Source: an uncultured Clostridia bacterium | GTDB taxonomy: Bacteria > Bacillota_A > Clostridia > Oscillospirales > Acutalibacteraceae | Length of the DNA stretch: 6,573 nt | Direction of reading: 5' to 3' | Assembly: GCA_937891215.1 (NCBI GenBank) | Contig: CALAEU010000229.1 | Location: 1-6,573 of the forward strand | Shown: positions 1 to 6,566 of the stretch, one piece after another | Position numbering within the stretch: the first letter of the stretch is position 1 | Layout: each line of letters starts with the position of its first letter | Program-made: the position numbers and the translations under genes | The notes under the pieces: generated by a model | Databases searched by the model: none | Told to the model about the DNA's origin: nothing | What the model saw: the letters and a program-made list of their open reading frames with translations, nothing else

Positions 1-714
1 AGAAATTGTATATGAACCATCACTAGCAAACCCTTTAGAATCATTTAAATCTTTTTTGTTAATTGCTTCTGCAATATTTTCTTTAGCAACTAATGTACCA
101 TCTAATTCTTGATATATATTATATGGTCCGTCATAGTCAATTGTTTCTTTTTCTTTAACTACTAATGCATCATAACCAGTAATATTACAATATTGTTTTA
201 CACGACATAGGTTTGTATCAGTACCATGTATTCCAACATAAATATTATTGGCAGAACATTTTTCTAAGAAGTCTTTTATAATTTTTGTTTTCATTTCATT
301 GTTTAAATCATCATTTGTAACAATGCTATCAATATTTAAGTAAACAGGAAAGTCAACATCATAATCTCTTACGATACTTTTAACGTATTCAACATCATCA
401 TAGATACTTGCTTCATCAGCTGCATCACTTGAAATAATAACACCTAATGAAATATCTTTTTCACTACACATTTTCATTTTCTTATCTTGGAAATGTGTTT
501 CAACCGAGTCGTGATCTCCGATGTCTAATATAACGAAGTTATTTGATTTTACCTTACCGTTAAATAACGGATCAATATCTGTAAATCCAATATTATTTTC
601 TAATATTGGTCCTGTTTGTTCATTTTTACGCGTTAAAAGTAATATTCCTGACGCTGTCATTGTTATTGCTAATATCAAAGCTAAAAGACGTTTATTTATA
701 TTTATTTTACTCAT
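1..714 (-). CDS. GH25 (lysozyme-like) domain protein with N-terminal membrane anchor, partial (3' end outside window)
   Basis: The reading frame starts at the ATG at 714 and stays open for 238 codons to the left edge, so the C-terminus is missing. Residues 8-27 (KRLLALILAITMTASGILLL) form a hydrophobic segment after a basic start, which fits a signal peptide or signal anchor, so the protein acts outside the membrane. Residues 59-215 resemble a GH25 muramidase barrel: an opening strand with Asp64 (VILDIGD), a strand ending FPVYLNIDS (122-130), a strand NNIYVGIHG (156-164), and a late NIYQELDG (199-206) where the family has its WQ..G strand. The usual catalytic DxE after the PVxL strand reads N127-I-D129, so activity is doubtful. 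The visible end, DGSYTIS, looks like the start of a LysM repeat, but that is a guess. It has its own promoter and RBS. Glycine is about half GGA, unlike the sulfatase and asnS. The GH25 assignment is by pattern only. Confidence 0.62.
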   Translation of the reverse strand, partial: MSKININKRLLALILAITMTASGILLLTRKNEQTGPILENNIGFTDIDPLFNGKVKSNNFVILDIGDHDSVETHFQDKKMKMCSEKDISLGVIISSDAADEASIYDDVEYVKSIVRDYDVDFPVYLNIDSIVTNDDLNNEMKTKIIKDFLEKCSANNIYVGIHGTDTNLCRVKQYCNITGYDALVVKEKETIDYDGPYNIYQELDGTLVAKENIAEAINKKDLNDSKGFASDGSYTIS

Positions 715-722
715 ACTACCTA

Positions 723-728
723 CCCCCT
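723..728 (-). promoter_or_regulatory. Ribosome binding site of the GH25-like gene
   Basis: On the minus strand AGGGGG lies 8 nt before the ATG at 714. It supports this ATG as the true start and shows that this otherwise edge-truncated frame is a real gene. Confidence 0.7.
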
Positions 729-746
729 ATCCATATGAGTGTACAC

Positions 747-775
747 ATTATACCACAAATGTTCGATTTTGTCAA
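747..775 (-). promoter_or_regulatory. Near-perfect sigma-A promoter of the GH25-like gene
   Basis: On the minus strand there is a consensus -35 TTGACA (775-770), a 17-nt spacer and a consensus -10 TATAAT (752-747), with TGG directly before the -10 giving an extended TGn motif. The predicted transcript start is near 740, leaving a leader of about 25 nt before the ATG at 714. Just downstream of the -10, at 739-746, is the 8-bp palindrome GTGTACAC, placed where a repressor could bind. A promoter this close to consensus should be strong unless repressed. Confidence 0.88.
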
Positions 776-777
776 AT

Positions 778-805
778 AAAAAAGAACTTGAGTGGTTCCA
801 AGTTC
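778..805 (-). terminator. Rho-independent terminator of the flavoprotein operon
   Basis: On the minus strand GAACTTG (805-799), an 8-nt loop and CAAGTTC (790-784) form a 7-bp perfect stem followed by six T (783-778). It starts 5 bases after the stop codon of the COG2509-type gene (TAA at 813-811, with a second in-frame TAA at 810-808). Its T-tract ends only 2 bases before the -35 box of the next promoter. This separates the flavoprotein operon from the GH25-like gene. Confidence 0.85.
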
Positions 806-810
806 CCTTA

Positions 811-2397
811 TTATATATACTTATTCACTATATTTTCTGCTGTTTTTAGACCATCCATTGCAGCTGTAGTAATTCCTCCAGCATATCCAGCGCCTTCACC
901 GCATGGATATAAACCTTCAATATTTGATTGTCCATTTTCATCTCTTTTTAGTTGGACTGGCGATGATGTCCTACTTTCTACGCCAAGAAGAATTGCATCA
1001 TTTCTATTATATCCTGATATTTTATTTCCAAAATATTCAATTGCTTCTTTTAGAGAATTATTTATGTACTCTGGAAATATTTCATTTAAATTTGAAAATT
1101 TATAATTACCTTTTGTTACTGGAGTGAATGCTCCTATTTTTTCAGTTACTTTATTTAATTTATAATCTTCATATAATTGCAGAGGAATATTACCGTTACC
1201 ATTTATATAAGCTAATTCTTCTAATTGTCTTTGAAATTCTATTCCTGATAGAGGATGTTCTCCAAAGTCTTTTGGCGATATTGTGACAACTAAAGCACTA
1301 TTAGCATTTACTTCATTTCTTTTATGATTACTCATTCCATTAATTGCAAGTCTTCCTTCTTCTGATGATGCATTCACAACAAAACCACCAGGGCACATAC
1401 AAAATGTGTAAAGTCCGCGTCCATGTTCTGGGTGACACGCTAATTTGTAGTCGGCGTTTGGGAGTAGAGGAGAATTATAAAATTTACCATATTGTGCTTT
1501 GTTAATATGTTCTTGAGGATGTTCAATTCTTGTACCAACAGAAAATGGTTTTTGAGTAATTTCAAAATTCTTGTTGTAAAGCATCTCGAAAGTATCTCTT
1601 GACGAATGACCAATAGCAAGAATTACAGCATCAGTTTCAATATCGTAACTGCCGGTTTCATCAGTATAAGAAATACCTTGCAAAGCACCGTTTGCAATAA
1701 TTAAATCAGTAAGTTTAGTGTTGAATTTTACTTCGCCACCGAGGCGTATAACTTCTTCTCTTAAATTTTTAACAACTGTTTTTAATCTGTCTGTACCAAT
1801 ATGTGGCGTTGCAGAGTAGAGTATTTCTTCTGGTGCACCAAATTTTGCAAACTGAATAAAAACTTCACGGCATCTTGGGTCTTTTATACCTGTTGTGAGT
1901 TTACCGTCAGAAAAAGTACCGGCACCACCTTCACCAAACTGTACATTTGATTCGGTATCAAGTTTATGTTGTGACCAGAAGGTGTTTACACTTTTTGTTC
2001 TACTGTCAACATCGCCACCACGCTCTAAAACAAGTGGGCGAAGCCCTGCTTTTGCAAGTGTCAGGGCTGCAAACATACCTGCAGGTCCGAAACCAACAAC
2101 AACTGGTCTGAATTTCGACTTGCGTTTATTCTCCGGTAAAATATATTCATATTTTTGTGTGATAAATGCTTTGTTTGGAAGAAAACCTGCAATAAGATTT
2201 TCTTCATTTAAATCAGTTTCAACATTCGCAGAGTAAACAAGAAAAATATTGTCTTTTTTCCTTGAATCTATTGAGCGTCTTGCGAGTGAAAATTCTTTAA
2301 TATCACATTCGTTGATTTTAAGAATTTTACTTACTTCTTTTTTTACTTCAAGTTCAGTTGCGCCTAAAGGCATTTTTATTTCGTTAAGTCTTATCAT
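811..2397 (-). CDS. FAD-dependent dehydrogenase, COG2509 type
   Basis: This 528-residue protein has an N-terminal domain of about 95 residues. A Rossmann FAD-binding motif follows (VVVGFGPAG, 99-107), with the acidic end of the second strand at LVLERGGD (122-129). Further hallmarks are the glycine-rich GEGGAGTFSDGKL (155-167), the second dinucleotide strand with AIGHSSRD (261-268), the CMCPGGFVVNASSEEG segment (333-348) and the C-terminal FAD-contacting PCGEGAGYAGGITTAAMDGL (498-517). These place it in the widespread but poorly characterised FAD-dependent dehydrogenase family COG2509. The substrate is unknown and it is likely cytoplasmic. Length and ends look complete. The ATG at 2397 follows an AAGG ribosome site 11 bp after the preceding gene, so the two are co-transcribed. 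Codon usage changes within the gene: in the part left of about 1440, GGA is 13 of 23 glycine codons by hand count, but only 1 of 24 to its right. This suggests a mosaic gene. Confidence 0.9.
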   Translation of the reverse strand: MIRLNEIKMPLGATELEVKKEVSKILKINECDIKEFSLARRSIDSRKKDNIFLVYSANVETDLNEENLIAGFLPNKAFITQKYEYILPENKRKSKFRPVVVGFGPAGMFAALTLAKAGLRPLVLERGGDVDSRTKSVNTFWSQHKLDTESNVQFGEGGAGTFSDGKLTTGIKDPRCREVFIQFAKFGAPEEILYSATPHIGTDRLKTVVKNLREEVIRLGGEVKFNTKLTDLIIANGALQGISYTDETGSYDIETDAVILAIGHSSRDTFEMLYNKNFEITQKPFSVGTRIEHPQEHINKAQYGKFYNSPLLPNADYKLACHPEHGRGLYTFCMCPGGFVVNASSEEGRLAINGMSNHKRNEVNANSALVVTISPKDFGEHPLSGIEFQRQLEELAYINGNGNIPLQLYEDYKLNKVTEKIGAFTPVTKGNYKFSNLNEIFPEYINNSLKEAIEYFGNKISGYNRNDAILLGVESRTSSPVQLKRDENGQSNIEGLYPCGEGAGYAGGITTAAMDGLKTAENIVNKYI

Positions 2398-2404
2398 TTT
2401 TATA

Positions 2405-2408
2405 CCTT
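2405..2408 (-). promoter_or_regulatory. Ribosome binding site of the COG2509-type gene, abutting the upstream stop codon
   Basis: AAGG on the minus strand sits 7 nt before the ATG at 2397 and immediately follows the TAA (2411-2409) of the upstream gene. The arrangement supports co-transcription and possibly translational coupling of the two flavoproteins. Confidence 0.6.
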
Positions 2409-3632
2409 TTATTTGTTACTTAAATATTTTACTGCTGAAGCACCCGAAAGTCTTCCGCTTGTCCATGCAAAATGAAGGTTGTAGCCACCACAATCACCAT
2501 TAACATTGAGGATTTCACCACAGGCAAAGAGACCATTTTGTTTTTTTGACATAAGAGTTTTGGTGTTAAAATCGCTAGCGGAAGCACCGCCTTTTGTTAC
2601 TTGTGAATAATTAAAATCGCGGACACCGTCAATTTTTAATTCAAGTTGTTTTAATGTCACAACGAGCATTTCAATATTTTTGTCAGTAAGTTTACTTGCT
2701 AATGTGTTTTCTTTTATACCTGCTTTTTTCATAATATAATACGAAAGTTTTTGTGGAATGAGCCCAGATAGAATTTCTTCTGTTCTTAAGATAGGTGACT
2801 TGTATCTGCATTCTTTAAAATGTTTTGTTAAATCATTAACTGAAAATTCATTGCAAATATCTAAAAGAATATAAAGGCTTTTCCTGTCGTTTGCAAAATG
2901 TGAAATGTTAAGAACAGGTATGCCTGAAACAGCATTTTCTGTGAATTGTATTTCACCGTATTCTTCTTTTAATAGTTTTCTACCACTGTATAAAGCACAG
3001 TTACCTTTAACACGTAACCCTTTTAAGTCTTTAAATGATTTGTCATTTACAGTAAGAGCAGTAAGTGCTGGGGAAATATCTGTGATTTTATGACCGGAAT
3101 CTTTTAATAATTTATAACCTGAACCGTCACTGCCTTGTGATTTTTGTGAGTTACCGCCAGTAGCAATTATAACAGCATCAAATTCGTTATCAGAAATTAG
3201 AAATTTATCATTTTTTACTTTTATTTCATCAATATTGCATTCTGTTGAAAACTTAACATTAAGAATTTCACAGGTTTTAATAAGTGCATCTCTAACAGCG
3301 GTTGCTTGTTCTGAACGCGGATAAACTCTTCCATTTTCAAAATAGGGAAGAATACCCATAGATTTAAAAAATTCAATAGAATCGTTATATTTGCTTGATA
3401 ACACATTTTTAATTAAATCATTGTCGCCAAAGTAATGTTTTTCATTTAAATCGGTGTTACAGAAATTGCATCTGCCATTGCCAGTTGCAAGAATTTTTTT
3501 TGCAGGTTTATTCAAGTGTTCAAAAACAGTAACTTTCAAGTCTAATCCTGTTTTTTTGCTTTCTCTTTTTGCTTCAATTGCTGCAGAAAGACCAGAAGCA
3601 CCGCCACCGATTATTGCAAGTTCAAAAGACAA
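2409..3632 (-). CDS. NAD(P)/FAD-dependent oxidoreductase, BaiN/HI0933 (YhiN, COG2081) family
   Basis: This is a 407-residue flavoprotein when read from TTG 3632. It shows the FAD-binding GGGASG (9-14) after a short beta strand, and the family-specific KKILATGNGRCNFCN (45-59). The second-strand motif VIIATGG (154-160) is followed by GSDGSGYKLLKDSGH, and the C-terminal signature TKGGAS (346-351) by LFACGEILNVNGDCGGYN (368-385). Length and all hallmark motifs fit the family, which is annotated variously as BaiN, YhiN or 'aminoacetone oxidase family'. Its reaction is not firmly known for most members; some Clostridium homologues have been linked to bile-acid metabolism, but nothing else here supports that role. 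The frame can be extended to a TTG at 3692, but that codon lies in the -35 box. TTG 3632 has AAAGGCGG 7 nt upstream and puts the FAD motif at the usual place. It is first in the operon. Confidence 0.9.
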   Translation of the reverse strand: MSFELAIIGGGASGLSAAIEAKRESKKTGLDLKVTVFEHLNKPAKKILATGNGRCNFCNTDLNEKHYFGDNDLIKNVLSSKYNDSIEFFKSMGILPYFENGRVYPRSEQATAVRDALIKTCEILNVKFSTECNIDEIKVKNDKFLISDNEFDAVIIATGGNSQKSQGSDGSGYKLLKDSGHKITDISPALTALTVNDKSFKDLKGLRVKGNCALYSGRKLLKEEYGEIQFTENAVSGIPVLNISHFANDRKSLYILLDICNEFSVNDLTKHFKECRYKSPILRTEEILSGLIPQKLSYYIMKKAGIKENTLASKLTDKNIEMLVVTLKQLELKIDGVRDFNYSQVTKGGASASDFNTKTLMSKKQNGLFACGEILNVNGDCGGYNLHFAWTSGRLSGASAVKYLSNK

Positions 3633-3639
3633 AACAACA

Positions 3640-3647
3640 CCGCCTTT
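3640..3647 (-). promoter_or_regulatory. Ribosome binding site that sets a TTG start for the BaiN-like gene
   Basis: AAAGGCGG on the minus strand lies 7 nt before TTG 3632. No comparable site precedes the longer alternative TTG at 3692. This decides the start, and the protein then begins MSFELAIIGGG. Confidence 0.8.
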
Positions 3648-3661
3648 AGAATGATTTAAAG

Positions 3662-3675
3662 TTATTATATAATAA
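3662..3675. repeat. 14-bp perfect AT palindrome over the -10 box of the flavoprotein promoter
   Basis: TTATTATATAATAA reads the same on both strands and contains the minus-strand TATAAT (3669-3664), with a second TATAAT on the plus strand (3668-3673). It could be an operator half-hidden in the promoter, resembling AT-rich Fur/PerR-type boxes only loosely, or simply a consequence of AT-rich promoter sequence. Confidence 0.4.
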
Positions 3676-3692
3676 TTTTTAAAATGATACAA
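3664..3692 (-). promoter_or_regulatory. Sigma-A promoter of the two-flavoprotein operon
   Basis: On the minus strand TTGTAT (3692-3687), a 17-nt spacer and a perfect TATAAT (3669-3664) make a good sigma-A promoter. The transcript would start near 3657 with a leader of about 25 nt before TTG 3632. It covers the alternative upstream TTG start at 3692 and so argues against that start. Confidence 0.75.
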
Positions 3693-3709
3693 TAAGTTTT
3701 TAAAAATTG

Positions 3710-3738
3710 TTTACAAATCATATTTGTTTTGCTATAAT
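3710..3738 (+). promoter_or_regulatory. Sigma-A promoter of the sulfatase gene (and probably asnS)
   Basis: TTTACA (3710-3715), a 17-nt spacer and TATAAT (3733-3738), with TGC before the -10 as an extended motif. Transcription would start near 3745, giving a leader of about 48 nt. The -35 box is 17 bp from the -35 of the divergent flavoprotein promoter, with the palindrome TTTTTAAAAA (3697-3706) between them, so the two promoters could compete or share a regulator. Confidence 0.78.
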
Positions 3739-3777
3739 ATTACGGATAATGTGATTAAATATCTATATTGAGTATAT

Positions 3778-3784
3778 AAAGGGG
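3778..3784 (+). promoter_or_regulatory. Ribosome binding site that sets a TTG start for the sulfatase
   Basis: AAAGGGG, continuing as GGTGAT in further match to the 16S tail, lies 8 nt before TTG 3793. The ATG at 3787 is only 2 nt from the GGGG core and the GTG at 3784 overlaps it, so neither is well placed as a start. Confidence 0.7.
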
Positions 3785-3792
3785 TGATGTTT

Positions 3793-5109
3793 TTGAAACC
3801 CAATATTATTTTTTATTTCTCTGACCAACAACGAGCAGATACATTAACTCCAGAAATAATGCCTAACTTGTGGGCATTAGCTGAAGAGGGTACTCGTTAC
3901 ACCAACTCATACACTTGTCAGCCTGTTTGTGGTCCTGCTAGAGCTTGTTTGCAAACGGGTAAATATGCAACACAGTGTGAATGTTATTGGAATGGTTTAC
4001 CACTCCCTGAAAACGAGAAGACTTTAGCAGATTATTTCAGCGAAAATGGTTATGATACTGCATATATTGGTAAATGGCACTTAGCATCTGACAGGGGTAA
4101 AGGTGGTAAGCATTACGAAAAAACTGCAGTGCCAAAAGAATTGCAGGGCGGGTATGATTACTGGCGTGCTTCTGATGTTTTAGAATTTACTTCTCACGGT
4201 TATGATGGTTATGTTTTCGATGAAAATGGAAATAAACTTGATTTTACTGGTTATCGTGCAGATGCTATTAATGATTTTGCACTTGAGTATATAAATAAAA
4301 GAACAGAAGAAGATAAACCTTTCTTTATGTTCGTTTCTCAACTTGAGCCACACCATCAGAATGACCATAAGCATTTTGAGGGATTTAAAGAAACAATTGA
4401 CAGTTTCAAAAAATACCCTGTACCGAGTGATTTAGCGTTTTTAAAGGGTAACTATAAAGAAGAATATCCCGATTATCTTTCTGCTATAAACAGAATAGAC
4501 TATAATCTCGGTAAACTTATAGACACACTTAAAGAAAAAGGTTTATATGATAATACTGTCATAATTTACACAAGTGACCATGGTTGTCATTTTAAAACAC
4601 GAAATTCTGAGTATAAGCGTAGTTGTCACGAATCTGCAATTCACACACCACTTGTTATAGGCGGCGGTGCTTATAAAAAAGGTAAAGTAGATGACAGACT
4701 GGTAAGTTTAATTGACTTGCCACCGACAATGCTCCAGTTTGCAGATATTTATATACCTTCTTTCTTTTCTGGTATTTCAATTCTCGAGCAGGAAGAAAAA
4801 GGTACCAAACGCGACAATGTGTTTATTCAGATTAGTGAATCACAAGTTGGTCGTGCAATAAGAACAGAAAAATATAAATATTCAGTAAGAGCATTAAAAT
4901 CAGGTTTTATGTGTAAAGATTCTAATGTGTACTACGAAGATTATCTTTACGATTTAGATAATGACCCTGATGAAAAAATGAACCTTGTCAATGATAAGAA
5001 TTTTAAAGAGATAAGAAAAACTCTTTCGAAGCAACTTACTGACGAAATGGAAAAAGCGTGGGAGTTAAAACCGAAAATCCGCCCCGCAATTTTTAAAAGA
5101 AAAAAATAA
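3793..5109 (+). CDS. Cys-type sulfatase (arylsulfatase family), cytoplasmic
   Basis: This 438-residue member of the alkaline phosphatase superfamily is predicted to hydrolyse a sulfate ester. From TTG 3793 it begins MKPNIIFYFSDQQRADT, the standard first strand, with D11 and Q12 as likely metal ligands. C46-G-P48-A-R50, followed by ACLQTGK, is the CxPxR sulfatase signature whose cysteine is oxidised to formylglycine; in anaerobes the radical-SAM enzyme anSME does this. Further expected residues are K94 and H96 (GKWHL), the PHH segment near 186-188, D262 and H263 (YTSDHG), K275 and H279. The C-terminal domain has the common LYDLDNDPDEKMNL (385-398). Length is normal for small bacterial sulfatases. 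There is no signal peptide, so it probably acts on an imported or internal substrate, which the sequence does not identify. A related phosphonate monoester hydrolase or choline-sulfatase-like activity is possible because of the DQ pair. No maturase, transporter or glycosidase lies in the window. asnS follows after 41 bp. Confidence 0.92.
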   Translation: MKPNIIFYFSDQQRADTLTPEIMPNLWALAEEGTRYTNSYTCQPVCGPARACLQTGKYATQCECYWNGLPLPENEKTLADYFSENGYDTAYIGKWHLASDRGKGGKHYEKTAVPKELQGGYDYWRASDVLEFTSHGYDGYVFDENGNKLDFTGYRADAINDFALEYINKRTEEDKPFFMFVSQLEPHHQNDHKHFEGFKETIDSFKKYPVPSDLAFLKGNYKEEYPDYLSAINRIDYNLGKLIDTLKEKGLYDNTVIIYTSDHGCHFKTRNSEYKRSCHESAIHTPLVIGGGAYKKGKVDDRLVSLIDLPPTMLQFADIYIPSFFSGISILEQEEKGTKRDNVFIQISESQVGRAIRTEKYKYSVRALKSGFMCKDSNVYYEDYLYDLDNDPDEKMNLVNDKNFKEIRKTLSKQLTDEMEKAWELKPKIRPAIFKRKK

Positions 5110-5137
5110 TTTGAAATATACTTTACGCAAAGGTAAT

Positions 5138-5142
5138 GGAGG
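5138..5142 (+). promoter_or_regulatory. Ribosome binding site of asnS
   Basis: GGAGG lies 8 nt before the ATG at 5151, a strong and canonical site that fixes the asnS start. Confidence 0.85.
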
Positions 5143-5150
5143 AATAGTTA

Positions 5151-6545
5151 ATGAAACGCATTGAAATAGCAAACATTTATAAATCACCTGAACAGTTTGG
5201 TGATAATGAAATTACAGTTTGTGGTTGGGTAAGAACTCAGCGTGCATCTAAAGCAATCGGCTTTCTTGAGATAAATGATGGTGGTTGCTTCAAAAGTCTT
5301 CAGGTAGTTTTTGAAGATGAAAAAATAAATAACTTCAAAGAAATTTCTAAAATCAATGTTGGTGCAGCAGTTATTGTTACAGGTACTTTAATTTTAACAC
5401 CAGATGCTGCACAACCATTTGAAATAAATGCAAGTGAAATTGTAATTGAAGGTGAATCAGCACCAGATTACCCGCTTCAGAAAAAACGTCACACATTAGA
5501 ATATTTAAGAACTATTGGTCACCTTCGTCCAAGAGCAAATACTTATTCTGCTGCGTTCAGAGTTCGTTCTGTTGCTTCATTTGCAATTCATAAGTTCTTC
5601 CAAGAACGCGGATTTATGTATGCACACACACCACTCATTTCTTGTAGTGACTGTGAGGGTGCAGGTGAAATGTTCAGAGTAACATCTTTTGAACTTGATA
5701 ATGTTCCTAAGACTGAAGAAGGTAAAATTGATTATAGCAAAGACTTTTTCTCGAAACCTGCTTTCTTGACAGTTTCAGGTCAACTTGAAGGCGAAATTAT
5801 GGCTCAGTCTTTTGGTAAGATTTATACATTCGGTCCTACATTCAGAGCAGAGCGTTCATACACACAACGCCACGCTGCTGAATTCTGGATGATTGAACCT
5901 GAAATTGCTTTTGCTGACCTTAGCGATGATATGGATTTAGCAGAAGATATGATTAAATATGTTATTAACTATGTTCTTGAAAATTGTAAACAAGAACTCG
6001 AATTCTGCAACAAGTTTATTGATAATGGTCTTATTGAAAGACTTACAACAGTTGCGAATTCAGATTTTGCAAGAGTAACTTATACTGATGCGGTTAAAGA
6101 ACTTGAGAAGAATAATGACAACTTCGAATTTAAAGCTTACTGGGGTTGCGACCTTCAGACAGAGCACGAAAGATACTTGACTGAACAAGTATTTAAAAAG
6201 CCTGTTTTTGTAACAGATTATCCGAAAGAAATCAAAGCATTCTATATGCGTCTTAATGATGATGGTAAAACTGTTGCTGCTGCCGACTTACTCGTAATGG
6301 GTATTGGTGAAATTATCGGTGGTAGTCAGCGTGAAGAAAGATACGATGTTCTTGTAGAGAGAATCAAAGAATTAGGTCTTAAAGAAGAAGATTACTGGTG
6401 GTATCTTGATTTAAGAAAATACGGTGGTACTCACCATGCAGGTTTCGGTCTTGGTTTTGAAAGACTTATTATGTATATGACAGGTATTTCAAATATCCGT
6501 GACGTTCTTCCATTCCCACGTACAACAGGTACAGCAGATTTTTAA
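5151..6545 (+). CDS. asnS: Asparaginyl-tRNA synthetase
   Basis: This 464-residue class IIb synthetase charges tRNA-Asn with asparagine in the cytoplasm. The N-terminal OB-fold anticodon-binding domain spans about residues 18-105 ([11 protein letters not shown] at 21-31). Class II motif 1 is around [14 protein letters not shown] (151-164). Motif 2 is [10 protein letters not shown] (227-236), continuing to EFWMIEPE (244-251), and motif 3 is [13 protein letters not shown] (431-443). The [10 protein letters not shown] end matches the conserved AsnRS terminus, and length equals that of typical bacterial Asn[13 protein letters not shown] followed by EFWMIEPE favours AsnRS over AspRS. Glycine codons are 29 GGT, 2 GGC and 1 GGA by hand count. 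Only 41 bp separate it from the sulfatase, with no terminator, T-box leader or convincing promoter, so it is probably read from the sulfatase promoter or from one inside that gene. Confidence 0.97.
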   Translation: MKRIEIANIYKSPEQFGDNEITVCGWVRTQRASKAIGFLEINDGGCFKSLQVVFEDEKINNFKEISKINVGAAVIVTGTLILTPDAAQPFEINASEIVIEGESAPDYPLQKKRHTLEYLRTIGHLRPRANTYSAAFRVRSVASFAIHKFFQERGFMYAHTPLISCSDCEGAGEMFRVTSFELDNVPKTEEGKIDYSKDFFSKPAFLTVSGQLEGEIMAQSFGKIYTFGPTFRAERSYTQRHAAEFWMIEPEIAFADLSDDMDLAEDMIKYVINYVLENCKQELEFCNKFIDNGLIERLTTVANSDFARVTYTDAVKELEKNNDNFEFKAYWGCDLQTEHERYLTEQVFKKPVFVTDYPKEIKAFYMRLNDDGKTVAAADLLVMGIGEIIGGSQREERYDVLVERIKELGLKEEDYWWYLDLRKYGGTHHAGFGLGFERLIMYMTGISNIRDVLPFPRTTGTADF

Positions 6546-6556
6546 TTTTTAAAATT

Positions 6557-6560
6557 GGAG
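6557..6560 (+). promoter_or_regulatory. Ribosome binding site for a gene starting at the right edge
   Basis: GGAG lies 6 nt before an ATG at 6567 and 11 nt after the asnS stop codon. The spacing suggests the next gene is in the same operon as asnS. Confidence 0.5.
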
Positions 6561-6566
6561 TAATAT

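Noticed and set aside
521..1105. Plus-strand 194-residue open frame
   Set aside because: It is antisense to the GH25-like gene start, the promoter and terminator, and the end of the COG2509 gene. It has no ribosome site and no recognisable motif, so it is a shadow frame.
1895..2503. Plus-strand open frames at 1895-2236 and 2249-2503
   Set aside because: Both are antisense to well-supported flavoprotein genes, with no ribosome site and no family resemblance.
2905..3654. Small frames at 2905-3093, 3221-3406 and 3454-3654
   Set aside because: All overlap the BaiN-like gene in other frames or on the other strand. They show low-complexity shadow sequence and no initiation signals.
3633..3692. 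20-residue N-terminal extension of the BaiN-like protein from TTG 3692
   Set aside because: The codon lies in the -35 box, has no ribosome site, and the extension contains the real ribosome site of TTG 3632.
4180..4374. Minus-strand 64-residue frame inside the sulfatase
   Set aside because: It is antisense to conserved sulfatase sequence and has no ribosome site.
5110..5137. Possible asnS promoter using TTGAAA near 5111
   Set aside because: At 17-nt spacing the -10 would be TAATGG overlapping the GGAGG site, which is a poor match and leaves no leader.
6546..6556. Possible terminator after asnS
   Set aside because: The T and A runs can pair only weakly and there is no GC stem. A ribosome site and ATG follow directly, so readthrough is more likely.
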